Positions 16,416 through 25,067 are shown, numbered from the stretch's first letter. The stretch is DNA of 64,000 nt from Streptomyces sp. NBC_01241 (GCF_041435435.1 NZ_CP108494.1:2452501-2516500); one strand, 5' to 3'. Notes: generated by a model from the sequence alone, not told the origin. Numbers and translations: made by a program.

Positions 16416-16450
16416 GTACGCCCCCGCCGATGCCGTCGGCGGGGGCGTAC
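16416..16450. terminator. 15-base-stem hairpin terminator after the PIN toxin
   Basis: Arms 16416-16430 and 16436-16450 (GTACGCCCCCGCCGA and complement) pair perfectly around TGCCG, followed by GGCATTTTGATC. The right arm plus GGCA recurs near 17831-17849 on the other side of galU. Confidence 0.75.
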
Positions 16451-16632
16451 GGCATTTTGATCAGGATCTGGTCGAGCGTCTCGCCAGGGGCGGCGAGGAC
16501 GGTGGACTTGGCGCGGGGAGGCCCAGGTCCTTCAGACAGCTGCAGGGGCAGCCCTGGACGGGGTTCACAGCCGGTCAAGTGTCGCGCTGGTCCACGCCAC
16601 ACGTTCGAAGACGCGCGGGGGTGCCATCGGTC

Positions 16633-16677
16633 GCTCCCTTCGGGCCGCTCGCCGAGTCCGGGCGGCCCGAAGGAAGC
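16633..16677 (-). terminator. Hairpin terminator of galU
   Basis: Arms 16633-16648 and 16662-16677 pair at 15 of 16 positions around a 13-base loop, a few bases past the galU stop on the minus strand. The rest of 16381-16683 shows no gene. Confidence 0.7.
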
Positions 16678-16683
16678 GGCGGA

Positions 16684-17616
16684 TCAGCTCGTGACGGTGT
16701 CCCTGCCGGATACGGGGTGGTCGCCATCGCCGAGTTCGCGGGCGAGCCGGCGCAGGACGGGCCCGTACTCGGGGTGCGCGAGGGCGAAGGCCATCTGGGC
16801 GACGAGGTAGTCCGCCGGGTTGCCGGTGTCGTACCAACGACCGGAGATGACCTGCCCGTACACCGCGCGGTCCGCGGCGTAGGCGTTGATGGCGTCGGTC
16901 AGGTAGACCTCGCCCTCACGGTGCTCGTACCAGCGGTTGGTCTGCTCGCGCAGTTCGTCGATGATGCCGGGGGTGATGACGTAGCCGCCGATGGCGGCAT
17001 ACGCCGAGGGGGCGTCGGCCGGCTCGGGCTTTTCGACCAGGCCGGTGATACGCAGCAGGCCGTCGCCCAGGTCCTCCTTGACCACGGGCACGCCATAGCG
17101 CTGGGAGTCGGCGGGGCCCATCGGCATCAGGGCCAGTACCGGACAGTTGGTCACCTCATACGCGCGGATCAGCTGCTGGGCGCGGGGCACGTCGGCCACG
17201 AACACGTCGTCCGGCCAGAGCACCAGCATGGGTTCGTCACCGAAATTGCGGGCCGCGTTCAGCACCGGGGTGCCGTTGCCGTACGGACCGTGCTGGTCGA
17301 GGTAGGTGATGTGCCCTTGGCGGGCGAGTTCGGCGACCTCCTCCACAGCATCCGCATAGGCGGTCTTGCCGTCGGCGCGCAGCTGTTCGACCAGGGCGGG
17401 GTTGGGCCGGAAGTGGTCCTGAATCAGGGACTTGCCACCGGAGACGACGATGGTGATGTCCGTGATGCCGGACGCCACCAGTTCGCGCACGGTGTGCTCG
17501 ATCACCGGCTTGTCGCCGACCGGCAGCATTTCCTTCGGGGTGGCCTTGGTCAGGGGCAGGAGGCGGGAGCCGAGTCCGGCGGCGGGGATCACAGCCCTGC
17601 GGATCCTCGGGGGCAT
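16684..17616 (-). CDS. galU: UTP-glucose-1-phosphate uridylyltransferase
   Basis: A 310-residue nucleotidyltransferase of GalU length. The N-terminal AVIPAAGLGSRLLPLTKATPK is the signature UTP-binding loop, followed by KEMLPVGDKPVIEH; the sugar-binding region shows NFGDEPMLVLWPDD, LVEKPEPADAPS and GEVYLTDAI. It makes UDP-glucose from UTP and glucose-1-phosphate in the cytoplasm for cell-wall, exopolysaccharide and trehalose pathways. ATG 17616 has GAGAGA upstream. It stands alone, with a hairpin terminator just past the stop and palindromic repeats on both sides. Confidence 0.95.
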   Translation of the reverse strand: MPPRIRRAVIPAAGLGSRLLPLTKATPKEMLPVGDKPVIEHTVRELVASGITDITIVVSGGKSLIQDHFRPNPALVEQLRADGKTAYADAVEEVAELARQGHITYLDQHGPYGNGTPVLNAARNFGDEPMLVLWPDDVFVADVPRAQQLIRAYEVTNCPVLALMPMGPADSQRYGVPVVKEDLGDGLLRITGLVEKPEPADAPSAYAAIGGYVITPGIIDELREQTNRWYEHREGEVYLTDAINAYAADRAVYGQVISGRWYDTGNPADYLVAQMAFALAHPEYGPVLRRLARELGDGDHPVSGRDTVTS

Positions 17617-17814
17617 CAGGTCTCTCTCGGTCGAACGGCAGGCCGTGCCGGCCGGCGCGGTGTGCTCCGACGCTACCAATGCGCCCGGCCGGCCGGGGAC
17701 GTCAGCAACCCGGATCAGGTTCCCTTGTTCCTCCGCCCGCACCGGGCAACCGTCTCCCGCTTCTCCAGCACACCCACGCCCCGAAGCCACCGGCCGCCGC
17801 CACGTCGTCCAGAA

Positions 17815-17849
17815 CGCCCCGCCGACGCCTTCGGCGGGGGCGTACGGCA
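17815..17849. repeat. Palindromic repeat sharing the galU-flanking motif
   Basis: CGCCCCGCCGA and TCGGCGGGGGCG form a near-perfect hairpin, and TCGGCGGGGGCGTACGGCA (from 17831) is identical to the sequence at 16436-16454. It lies between galU and the methyltransferase gene. Confidence 0.7.
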
Positions 17850-17906
17850 CCATGGGGCGCCGTCGAAACGCGCGCCCCGAAGACGCGTCCCCACCAGGAG
17901 GTACCC

Positions 17907-18563
17907 GTGCACGTCGAGTCCGTCGTCGAGCCCGAGCCCGAGATTCTCGCCGCCTTCCGGGCCGCCAAGGGCTTCATGCCGGTGGTCGAGGGGCTCGCGC
18001 TGTACCGGGCCGCCGCCGAGGCCGCCGCGCTGGGGCTGCCGGTCCTTGAGGTCGGGACGTACTGCGGGCGCTCCACCATCCTGCTCGCCGACGCCGCGCG
18101 GGCGGCCGGTGTGACGGCTCTCACCGTCGACCACCATCGCGGCAGCGAGGAACAGCAGCCCGGCTGGGAGTACCACGACCCGACCGTGGTGGACCCGGAG
18201 GTCGGCCGGATGGACACGTTGCCGACGTTCCGCAGGACCCTGCACGCGGCGGGTCTCGAAGACCATGTCGTGGCGCTGGTCGGACGGTCTGTGCGGGTCG
18301 CGGCCGTGTGGGGTGGGAAGCTCGGCCTGGTCTTCATCGACGGCGGTCACACCGACGAGCATGCGAACGGTGATTACGAGGGCTGGGCGCCGCACGTCGC
18401 GGAGGGCGGGCTGCTGGTGATCCACGATGTGTTCCCGGACCCCGCGCACGGGGGCCAGGCACCGTACCGGGTCTATCTGCGGGCGCTGGCCTCCGGTGCG
18501 TTCACCGAGGTCTCGGTGACGGATTCGCTGCGGGTGCTGCGGCGTACCGGAACGGGGATCTGA
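17907..18563 (+). CDS. Class I SAM-dependent methyltransferase
   Basis: A 218-residue protein of the Methyltransf_24 type. Motif I is VLEVGTYCGRSTILLA, and the later VFIDGGHTDEHANGDYEGW matches the Asp/His-rich segment of the catechol-O-methyltransferase-like group. The substrate is unknown. GTG 17907 has an excellent AGGAGGT just upstream and is preferred over in-frame codons further 5'. It reads towards the amidase gene, 116 bases apart, so the two may share a transcript. Confidence 0.85.
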   Translation: MHVESVVEPEPEILAAFRAAKGFMPVVEGLALYRAAAEAAALGLPVLEVGTYCGRSTILLADAARAAGVTALTVDHHRGSEEQQPGWEYHDPTVVDPEVGRMDTLPTFRRTLHAAGLEDHVVALVGRSVRVAAVWGGKLGLVFIDGGHTDEHANGDYEGWAPHVAEGGLLVIHDVFPDPAHGGQAPYRVYLRALASGAFTEVSVTDSLRVLRRTGTGI

Positions 18564-18679
18564 GTCCGGTCGGGCACGGAGCACGGAGCACGGGGACCCG
18601 AGTCGGGTCGAGTACGGGTACGGGACGGGGCACGGGCGTCCGGGCCGGTCGGCTGGGGGCGCCCCGATAGCATCGCGGG

Positions 18680-19621
18680 GTGCCGTACGACGAGAGCGTT
18701 CCCCCCACCCAGCGCCGCCGGCCCCTGCTCGCCGCCGCGCTCGCAGCCGTCTGTCTGACCGCCGTCGGCTGCGGCGCGGGCGATGACGGCGGCGGGGCGC
18801 AGGCCCGGCCCCGGCAGGGCGGCAGTGGCACCTCCGCCGCGCCGCCGCCGGCATCGCCGCCGCAGAGCGCTCCGGCGCCCGGGAAGACGTCCGCCTCCCC
18901 CGGCCCGTCCGCGAAGCCCTCGAAGTCCACGGGCGGCCGGGCCGGCGGGCCGCTGTCCGGGAAGACCGTCGTCATCGACCCCGGACACAACCCGAACAAT
19001 TATCTGCACACCCGCGAGATCAACCGCCAGGTGGACATCGGCACCGGGCGCAAGGAATGCGACACCACCGGGACGTCGACCAACTCCGGTTACGCGGAGG
19101 CCCAATTCACCCTCGACGTGTCGCACCGGGTGCGCACGCTCCTGCGGGCGCAGGGCGCGAACGTCGTGCTGACGCAGGACGACGACCGCCCGTACGGGCC
19201 CTGTGTCGACGAGCGCGCCCGGATCGGCAACGAGGCCGGGGCCGACGCGGTGGTCTCGGTGCACGCGGACGGTTCCGCGGTCGGCAACCGCGGCTTCCAT
19301 GTGATCCTTCCCGGGCTCGTACGGGGCGGTGAGGCGGACACGTCGAAGATCGTCGAACCGTCGCGTGATCTCGGCACCCGGATCGCCGGTCTCTTCGTCC
19401 GCGATACCGGAAGCGCGCCTTCCAATTACGTCGGTGGCAATAGCGGGTTGGACATCCGCAAGGATCTCGGCGGACTGAATTTGTCGACCGTGCCCAAAGT
19501 GTTCATCGAATGCGGCAATATGCGTGATCCGAAGGATGCGGCCCTGCTCACCAGTGAGGGCTGGCGACAGAAGGCGGCGCAGGGCATTGCCGATGGCATC
19601 AGCAGCTACCTGAACGGGTAG
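18680..19621 (+). CDS. N-acetylmuramoyl-L-alanine amidase, lipoprotein
   Basis: A 313-residue amidase_3 enzyme that cuts the bond between N-acetylmuramic acid and the peptide stem of peptidoglycan. The N-terminus is a lipoprotein signal ending in the lipobox LTAVGC, followed by a Gly/Pro/Ser-rich linker to about residue 90. The catalytic domain starts with KTVVIDPGHN (first zinc His) and has ADAVVSVHADG (third His) and FIECGNM (catalytic Glu). It should act at the outer face of the membrane. The start is GTG 18680; there is no strong ribosome site. Confidence 0.92.
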   Translation: MPYDESVPPTQRRRPLLAAALAAVCLTAVGCGAGDDGGGAQARPRQGGSGTSAAPPPASPPQSAPAPGKTSASPGPSAKPSKSTGGRAGGPLSGKTVVIDPGHNPNNYLHTREINRQVDIGTGRKECDTTGTSTNSGYAEAQFTLDVSHRVRTLLRAQGANVVLTQDDDRPYGPCVDERARIGNEAGADAVVSVHADGSAVGNRGFHVILPGLVRGGEADTSKIVEPSRDLGTRIAGLFVRDTGSAPSNYVGGNSGLDIRKDLGGLNLSTVPKVFIECGNMRDPKDAALLTSEGWRQKAAQGIADGISSYLNG

Positions 19622-19812
19622 AACGAGGTAGTTCTGAGGCGAAATTGGGGGGAAGTGCGTTCAGCGTTCGGGCAAGGGCACAACCCGCCCAGGCAGACGA
19701 TAGATTCATCCGTACGATGGGAAGCCGCTCCCGAGCTTCGTACGTGCCCGCCGTACCCGTACAAGCGGCAGCGACGACCGCCCCGACGAGACGACCTACT
19801 AAGGACCTTCAC

Positions 19813-20637
19813 GTGAATATCCGCTCCCTCACTCGAGGCGACGGCGTGGTGATCGGAGCAGCGGTGGTGCTGTTCATCGCCTCTTTCCTCGACCTCTCCG
19901 GCTTCGACTGCCCTGCGGGCCTCAACTGCTCCAGCTACAACGCCCCGAACGCCTGGGACGCCCTCGGGGTCCTCATGAGCGTCTTCCTGGCCGGAATCAT
20001 CGGTGGGGCGCTCGTCGTCGTGGGCCGTTCCATGCCGAACCGTAAGGTCGTCGGCCTCGACCTCGGTCAGTTCGGGGCCGCGTTCTGTGTCTTCGCGCTG
20101 TGGTCGGCGTTCTGGACGACGATCGACGCCACCAACGCGGGCGCCGGCATGATCCTCGGTCTGCTCGCGGCCATCGTGCTCGCGGGTGGCGCGATCGCCA
20201 CTCCGCTGGTCCCCGCGCTCAAGGCTCCGCTGATGGGCGCCCCGCGTCCGCAGGCCGTGCAGCCGCCGTACGGCGGTCAGCCGCAGCCGGGCCAGGGATA
20301 CGGCTACCCCGGCGCCCAGCAGCAGCCGTACGGTGCGCAGCCGGGTCAGCAGCAGCCGTACGGTGCGCAGCAGCCGCAGCCCGGTCAGCCGGAGCCGCAG
20401 AACGCCCAGGCGGCTTCGGCGGCCGGTGCGCCGGGCGGTGACTTCACGCCGTTCTGGTTCGCGGTGCCGGTGGCCCGCCCGCTGTACGGGGAGGACGGTT
20501 CGCCGTCGCCGATCGCCGAACTGGCGCCCGGCACCTGGTACCTCGCGGTGGAGCAGCGCGGTGCGGCGCTCATCGCCCAGACGCAGGACGGCCGTCGTGG
20601 TGTGCTCCAGGACACCACGGGCATCCAGCGCGGCTGA
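19813..20637 (+). CDS. DUF5336-like membrane protein with Pro/Gln/Gly repeat tail
   Basis: A 274-residue protein. Four membrane helices occupy residues ~10-135, with two cysteines in DCPAGLNCSS between helices 1 and 2. A flexible stretch rich in QQPYGAQPGQ repeats (~145-205) follows, then a conserved ~65-residue C-terminal segment (FTPFWFAVPVARPLYGEDG). It resembles the 34-kDa antigen/DUF5336 family of actinobacteria, of unknown function. GTG 19813 follows AAGGA. A hairpin terminator lies at 20652-20702. Confidence 0.8.
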   Translation: MNIRSLTRGDGVVIGAAVVLFIASFLDLSGFDCPAGLNCSSYNAPNAWDALGVLMSVFLAGIIGGALVVVGRSMPNRKVVGLDLGQFGAAFCVFALWSAFWTTIDATNAGAGMILGLLAAIVLAGGAIATPLVPALKAPLMGAPRPQAVQPPYGGQPQPGQGYGYPGAQQQPYGAQPGQQQPYGAQQPQPGQPEPQNAQAASAAGAPGGDFTPFWFAVPVARPLYGEDGSPSPIAELAPGTWYLAVEQRGAALIAQTQDGRRGVLQDTTGIQRG

Positions 20638-20651
20638 GCCCACGCTCCGGC

Positions 20652-20702
20652 GGTACGAACAGCGGCCTCTCGCCCCTTCCGGGCGGGGGGCCGCTGTCGT
20701 AC
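20652..20702 (+). terminator. Hairpin terminator
   Basis: The arms around 20653-20667 (TACGAACAGCGGCC region) and 20689-20701 (GGCCGCTGTCGTA) pair with one bulge, with an inner GCCC/GGGC stem, shortly after the DUF5336-like gene. Confidence 0.7.
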
Positions 20703-20723
20703 TCTCCGTCCGTGCGCCGGATG

Positions 20724-20740
20724 CCTGACGCACCGTCAGA
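20724..20740. promoter_or_regulatory. CTGAC-N5-GTCAGA inverted repeat (site 3)
   Basis: CCTGAC-GCACC-GTCAGA, immediately followed by TATGCT, a plausible -10 box, 20 bases before the LLM oxidoreductase start. A bound repressor here would block the promoter. Confidence 0.6.
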
Positions 20741-20759
20741 TATGCTGGGAGGCAGCGGA

Positions 20760-21767
20760 ATGCGACTCGGACTCGCCCTCGGCTACTGGGGCCGCGGCCC
20801 AAACCCCGCCCATCTGGAGCTCGCCCGGGAGGCGGAGGCGCTGGGGTACGCGTCGGTGTGGACGGCGGAGGCCTGGGGCTCCGACGCGTTCACCCCGCTG
20901 ACCTGGATCGCCGCGCACACCTCCCGTATCCGGCTGGGTACCGGCATCGCGCAGATGGCGGCGCGCACCCCGACCGCGACCGCCATGCACGCCCTCACCC
21001 TCGACCATCTCTCCGGCGGCCGGATGATGCTCGGCCTCGGGCTGTCCGGGCCCCAGGTGGTGGAGGGCTGGTACGGGCGGCCGTTCCCCGGGAGCCCGCT
21101 GACCGCGACCCGCGAGTACGTCGACGTCATCCGCCAGGTGCTCGCCCGTGAAGCCCCCGTGGAGCTGGACGGGCGCTTCCACCCGCATCCGTACAACGGT
21201 CCGGACGGCACCGGCCTGGGCAAGCCGCTGAAGCCGATCACCCATCCGCTGCGGGCCCGGCTGCCCGTGCTGCTCGGGGCGGAGGGGCCGAAGAACATCG
21301 CGCAGACGACGCGGATCGCCGACGGCTGGCTGCCGTTGTACTGGTCACCGCTGCGCACCGAGGTGTACGAGGCCTCGCTCACGGACCTGCCGGACGGGTT
21401 CATGATCGCGCCGATGGTGCGGGCGCGGGTCTGTGACGATGTGGCCGAGGGACTGCTGCCGGTGAAGGCGATGCTCGGCTTCTACATCGGGGGCATGGGG
21501 CACGCGGCCCGTAACTTCCACGCCGATCTGATGGCGCGGATGGGTTTCGAGGAGGAGGCGCGGCGGATCCAGCGGCTCTTCCTCGAAGGGCGCAAGGAGG
21601 AGGCCGTGCTGGCCGTTCCGGACGCGTTCGCCGATGAGATCTCGCTCATCGGTCCGCGTCAACGCATCGCGGAACGGCTGGAGTTGTGGCGCAAGGGGCC
21701 GGTGACCGATCTGCTGGTGACGGCGCCGGACCCGCACACCTTGCGGGTGCTGGCGGAGCTCGGCTGA
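20760..21767 (+). CDS. LLM-class F420-dependent oxidoreductase
   Basis: A 335-residue luciferase-like monooxygenase-fold protein. The TIM-barrel start MRLGLALGYWG, SVWTAEAWGSDAF, RLGTGIAQMAARTP and the cofactor segment VLLGAEGPKNIAQT match the F420-dependent branch. It may oxidise or reduce a hydroxyl or ketone using F420. From memory, a similar F420 oxidoreductase lies in the mycobacterial cholesterol gene cluster, which fits the CTGAC-N5-GTCAG site directly upstream. GGGAGG seven bases before ATG 20760 decides the start over upstream in-frame codons. Confidence 0.9.
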   Translation: MRLGLALGYWGRGPNPAHLELAREAEALGYASVWTAEAWGSDAFTPLTWIAAHTSRIRLGTGIAQMAARTPTATAMHALTLDHLSGGRMMLGLGLSGPQVVEGWYGRPFPGSPLTATREYVDVIRQVLAREAPVELDGRFHPHPYNGPDGTGLGKPLKPITHPLRARLPVLLGAEGPKNIAQTTRIADGWLPLYWSPLRTEVYEASLTDLPDGFMIAPMVRARVCDDVAEGLLPVKAMLGFYIGGMGHAARNFHADLMARMGFEEEARRIQRLFLEGRKEEAVLAVPDAFADEISLIGPRQRIAERLELWRKGPVTDLLVTAPDPHTLRVLAELG

Positions 21768-21869
21768 GGGCTGCCCCGTAAACCCTGGCGGGCTCCCGGT
21801 CATGCCGTCCCCTTGCCCGTCAGGCGCGGTTCGGCCGGTGGGACGATGCCCCGCCGGTGCGGCCCCGGT

Positions 21870-22532
21870 TCAGCGGTCCCGCGGCTCGTCGGGGAGGCGG
21901 AGCCCGTCCAGGAGGAGCGTCGTGATGCTGTCCGCCACGGCGCCGTGGTCGATGGGCCGGCCGCTGAGCCGTGCGGCCGTCGCGTGGAACCACGCCGCTC
22001 CGAAGGCGGACTGGACCACGAGCTCCGCGTCGAAGTCCCGGTGCCGCCATGACGACACGTTCAACGCGACCACGCGTTGGACCTCGGCGAGGAGGGGTGC
22101 GACCCGCTCGCGGTAGTACGTCGCAGCCGTCCCGGCGTCACCGAAGAGCATGACGCCCAGCAGAGGCGCCACCTCGTCCATGACCTGGAGAAGGTCCCTC
22201 ATGTACTGGCGGGTGCGCTCGTGCATCGCGTTCCCGGTCTCGTCGAAGTCCGGGGGCGGGGTGCCCGAGACCCGTACGAGCCGGGCCACGGTCTTTTCGA
22301 GCGGCGCGACGACGGCGACCTCGAAGAGCTCCTCCTTCGACCGGAAATGCCGGTAGACCAGCGCCTCGTTGACGTCGGCCTCCGCCGCGATGTCGCGGGT
22401 CCGCGCTCCGGCGAACCCGTACTTCACGAACACCCCACGTGCAGCGGTGATGATCTGCGCCCGGCGTTCGTCGGCGGTGAGCCGCTGCCGTTGTGTGATC
22501 TCGGCGGAGTGGTGATCAGGCGCGGCCGTCAT
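21870..22532 (-). CDS. TetR-family transcriptional regulator
   Basis: A 220-residue repressor. The helix-turn-helix reads IITAARGVFVKYGFAGARTRDIAAEADVNEALVYRHFRSKEELF, the standard TetR N-terminus; the C-terminal half is the ligand and dimer domain. It faces a truncated flavin monooxygenase gene. The perfect palindrome GTAAGTAATTACTTAC at 22729-22744 lies between them and is its probable operator. Confidence 0.9.
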   Translation of the reverse strand: MTAAPDHHSAEITQRQRLTADERRAQIITAARGVFVKYGFAGARTRDIAAEADVNEALVYRHFRSKEELFEVAVVAPLEKTVARLVRVSGTPPPDFDETGNAMHERTRQYMRDLLQVMDEVAPLLGVMLFGDAGTAATYYRERVAPLLAEVQRVVALNVSSWRHRDFDAELVVQSAFGAAWFHATAARLSGRPIDHGAVADSITTLLLDGLRLPDEPRDR

Positions 22533-22728
22533 ACGAAACCCCTTGCCCGGACAGGCATTCCCATGCCCCGACAGTACCGTCTGCGCCACCGCCGACCGAT
22601 TACCGGCGCCGGGGCACCACGTGGCCCCGGCGAGAGGGCGAGGGTCGCCGCCCCCCTCTCGTGACCCACTTCGCGAAGCCGCTTCCCGGGCCTGCGCGAA
22701 GTCTTGACGTGACACACATCTCACCATA

Positions 22729-22744
22729 GTAAGTAATTACTTAC
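22729..22744. promoter_or_regulatory. TetR operator candidate
   Basis: GTAAGTAATTACTTAC is a perfect 16-base palindrome, AT-rich against its surroundings, 18 bases before the ATG of the monooxygenase remnant and 197 bases upstream of the divergent TetR gene. Confidence 0.7.
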
Positions 22745-22756
22745 ACACAAGGGGGT

Positions 22757-23341
22757 GTGGCGATGCTTGTCAGCGCACGCGGAGTGCGGATCACCGAACG
22801 TGGTGCGGTGATCGGTGGCATCGAGTACGAGGTGGACTGCATCGTCTACGCGTCGGGCTTCGAGTACGGCACCGACTACACCCGACGGGCCGGGTTCGAC
22901 ATGGCCGGCCGGAACGGGGTGACGCTGTCGAAGGCCTGGGCGAACGGCATGCGCACGTTGCACGGCATGCACGTGCACGGCTTCCCGAACCTGTTCGTCG
23001 TCCAGCTGGCCCAAGGCGCCTTCCTCGGGTCGAACGTGCCGCACGGCTTCGCGGAGTCCGCCCAGACCATTGCCGCCGTGGTCCGGCACGCGGTGGCACA
23101 TGACGCCCGCGAGGTGGAGGTGACGGAGGAGGCCCAGAACACCTGGGTCGACATGCTCCTCCGCGACGGCATTCCGTTCGGCGCCGCGGACTGCACGCCC
23201 GGCTACTACAACAACGAGGGGCAGGAGGCCGGACTGGCCGAGCGTCTCTCCGTGGGCTACCCACTGGGTGCCACGGCCTTCTTCTCGTTGATCGACGGCT
23301 GGCGCGCCTCCGGGCAGTTCGAGGGTCTGACCTTCCGCTGA
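22757..23341 (+). pseudogene. C-terminal fragment of a flavin (Baeyer-Villiger-type) monooxygenase
   Basis: About 194 codons match only the last third of FAD/NADPH monooxygenases: YEVDCIVYASGFEYGTDY (the conserved ATGFE-like strand), then HGFPNLFVVQLAQG and GFAESAQTIAAVV. The FAD-binding GxGxxG, the FxGxxxHxxxW fingerprint and the NADPH domain are missing. The fragment begins right behind an intact-looking operator and AAGGGGG ribosome site (GTG 22757 or ATG 22763), so an internal deletion seems to have joined promoter and 3' end. It may be expressed but cannot be a working monooxygenase. A GGGGTCCG/CGGACCCC hairpin (23355-23382) ends it. Confidence 0.8.
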
Positions 23342-23354
23342 CGGCCCTGCCGAC

Positions 23355-23382
23355 GGGGTCCGGCGCCGCAGCGGCGGACCCC
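23355..23382. terminator. Hairpin terminator between convergent genes
   Basis: GGGGTCCG (23355-23362) and CGGACCCC (23375-23382) pair around a GC-rich loop, between the monooxygenase remnant and the VOC gene. Confidence 0.55.
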
Positions 23383-23413
23383 CGTTCGCCGTGCGCCGCC
23401 GGGAGCCAGAACC

Positions 23414-23983
23414 CTAGGGTCTGGCCGGATCCGTCGGCCAGGTTCCGGTGCCGACCGGGGAGGGGCGCACGCGTCGGCGTGCCGCGGCGCGTTCCCAGGG
23501 CTGGGGGTCGGGATACGTGAGGAGTTCCAGGGTGCTGCCCCACGGGGTGCGCAGATACGCGAACCGGTTGCGCTCTCCCGCCTCGGGGCCCGGCAGCGGC
23601 TGCGCCTCGGCGAGCAGCGTGGCGCCCGCGTCGACACAGTTCCGTACGGCCGCGTCCAGGTCGTCGGCGTAGAGCGCGACGTGCTGCCAGCCGAAGTCGC
23701 AGGGCCGCGCCGGGGGTTCACGCCGGGGGCCCTCGAACTCGAACAGCTCGATGCCCGGGCCGTCGCCGGGGAGGGCCAGCATCCGGATCGCCAGCTGCCG
23801 GGTGCCCGCGGGGACGCCGAGCCGGCGCTCGACGTCCGGTCCGCCGAGCGGCCCGTCGTGGCGGCGCAGGGCGTCGTACAACACCTCGGCGCCGAACGCC
23901 CGGACGAGGAAGAGAGTCGCGGTCTCCAAATCCGGGACGGTGACCCCGATGTGGTCGATGCCTCGCACGCTTGTGGCCGTCAT
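23414..23983 (-). CDS. VOC-family (glyoxalase/dioxygenase-fold) protein
   Basis: A 189-residue vicinal-oxygen-chelate protein with two beta-alpha-beta-beta-beta modules. The metal ligands are consistent with HIGVTVPDL (His), QHVALYADDL (His) and TPWGSTLELLTYP (Glu). Members include methylmalonyl-CoA epimerases, glyoxalases and ring-cleaving dioxygenases; the substrate cannot be told. Its start is five bases past the stop of the PHP gene, so the two are translationally close and co-transcribed. Confidence 0.82.
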   Translation of the reverse strand: MTATSVRGIDHIGVTVPDLETATLFLVRAFGAEVLYDALRRHDGPLGGPDVERRLGVPAGTRQLAIRMLALPGDGPGIELFEFEGPRREPPARPCDFGWQHVALYADDLDAAVRNCVDAGATLLAEAQPLPGPEAGERNRFAYLRTPWGSTLELLTYPDPQPWERAAARRRVRPSPVGTGTWPTDPARP

Positions 23984-23987
23984 GGCT

Positions 23988-25067
23988 TCACCGCTCCTGT
24001 CCCGGGGCTGCGCCGACCGCCCCGTCCACCCCGGAGCGGGCCCGCTCCGGGATCGTGCCCCCGCTCGACCAGGCCAGCAGTTCGTCGGCCGGCCAGGTGG
24101 TAACGACGCGTTCCGCCGGTACGCGGCACTCCTCGGCGCGGGCGCAGCCGTGGATCTGCCAGTCGAGCTGTCCGGGCGCGTGGGCGTCGGTGTCGACGGC
24201 GAACAGGGTGCCCGCGTCGACGGCGCGGCGCAGGAGCCGGCGGGGCGGGTCGAGCCGTTCGGGCCGGCTGTTGATCTCGACCGCCGTGCCCGCCTCCGCG
24301 CACGCGGCGAAGACCTCGTCCGCGTCGAAGCGTGATTCCGGGCGGCCCCGGCCGGTGATCAGCCGCCCGGTGCAGTGTCCGAGGATGTTCGCCCGCGGAT
24401 GGCGGACGGCCGTGAGCAGGCGCCTGGTCATCGGCGCGGGGTCCATCCGCAGCCCGGAGTGTGCGGAGACCACCACGACGTCCAGCTGTTCCAGCAGCTC
24501 CTCCTCCTGGTCGAGGGAGCCGTCGGGAAGGATGTCGCACTCGATGCCGGTGAGCAGCCGGAACGGCGCCCAGCCCGCGTTGAGCTCGGCGATCACCGCC
24601 AGCTGGTGGCGCAGCCGATCCGGGGAGAGCCCGTTCGCCACGGTCAGCCGGGGCGAGTGATCGGTGAGGACCGCCCATTCATGGCCCAGTTCCGCCGCGG
24701 TGCGGCCCATCTCCTCGATCGGGCTGCCGCCGTCCGACCAGTCGGAGTGCAGATGGCAGTCGCCGCGCATCAGGGAGAGCAGGCCCTCGCCGCCCTCGGG
24801 AGGCGGGGCCGCGGCGGCCTCTTGCTCCAGCCGCTCCAGGTACCCCGGCACCTCCCCGGCCACCGCCTCGCGGATCACCTGCGCGGTCTTCGGCCCGATG
24901 CCCCTGACCGACTCCAGCGAGCCGTCCGCGACCCGCTGTGCGGTCTCGCCGTCCGCCATCGCCGCGACTGCAGCGGCGGCCGTGCGGAACGCCTGGACGC
25001 GGTAGGTGTCGGCCCCGCCGCGTTCCAGCAGGAAGGCGATCCGTTTCAGGGCGCGGACTGGCTCCAT
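23988..25067 (-). CDS. PHP-domain phosphoesterase with helix-hairpin-helix N-terminus (PolX C-terminal-like)
   Basis: A 359-residue protein. The first ~90 residues carry a DNA-polymerase-beta-like helix-hairpin-helix region (SLESVRGIGPKTAQVIREA). The PHP domain begins with GDCHLHSDWSDG (metal ligands), then VLTDHSP, GIECDIL, VVVSAHSGL, LGHCTGR and FAVDTDAHAP, together giving the usual metal site. It resembles the PHP part of bacterial PolX without the polymerase palm, so a hydrolytic role on phosphate esters or DNA ends is likely. GGAGGTG precedes ATG 25067. Confidence 0.87.
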   Translation of the reverse strand: MEPVRALKRIAFLLERGGADTYRVQAFRTAAAAVAAMADGETAQRVADGSLESVRGIGPKTAQVIREAVAGEVPGYLERLEQEAAAAPPPEGGEGLLSLMRGDCHLHSDWSDGGSPIEEMGRTAAELGHEWAVLTDHSPRLTVANGLSPDRLRHQLAVIAELNAGWAPFRLLTGIECDILPDGSLDQEEELLEQLDVVVVSAHSGLRMDPAPMTRRLLTAVRHPRANILGHCTGRLITGRGRPESRFDADEVFAACAEAGTAVEINSRPERLDPPRRLLRRAVDAGTLFAVDTDAHAPGQLDWQIHGCARAEECRVPAERVVTTWPADELLAWSSGGTIPERARSGVDGAVGAAPGQER

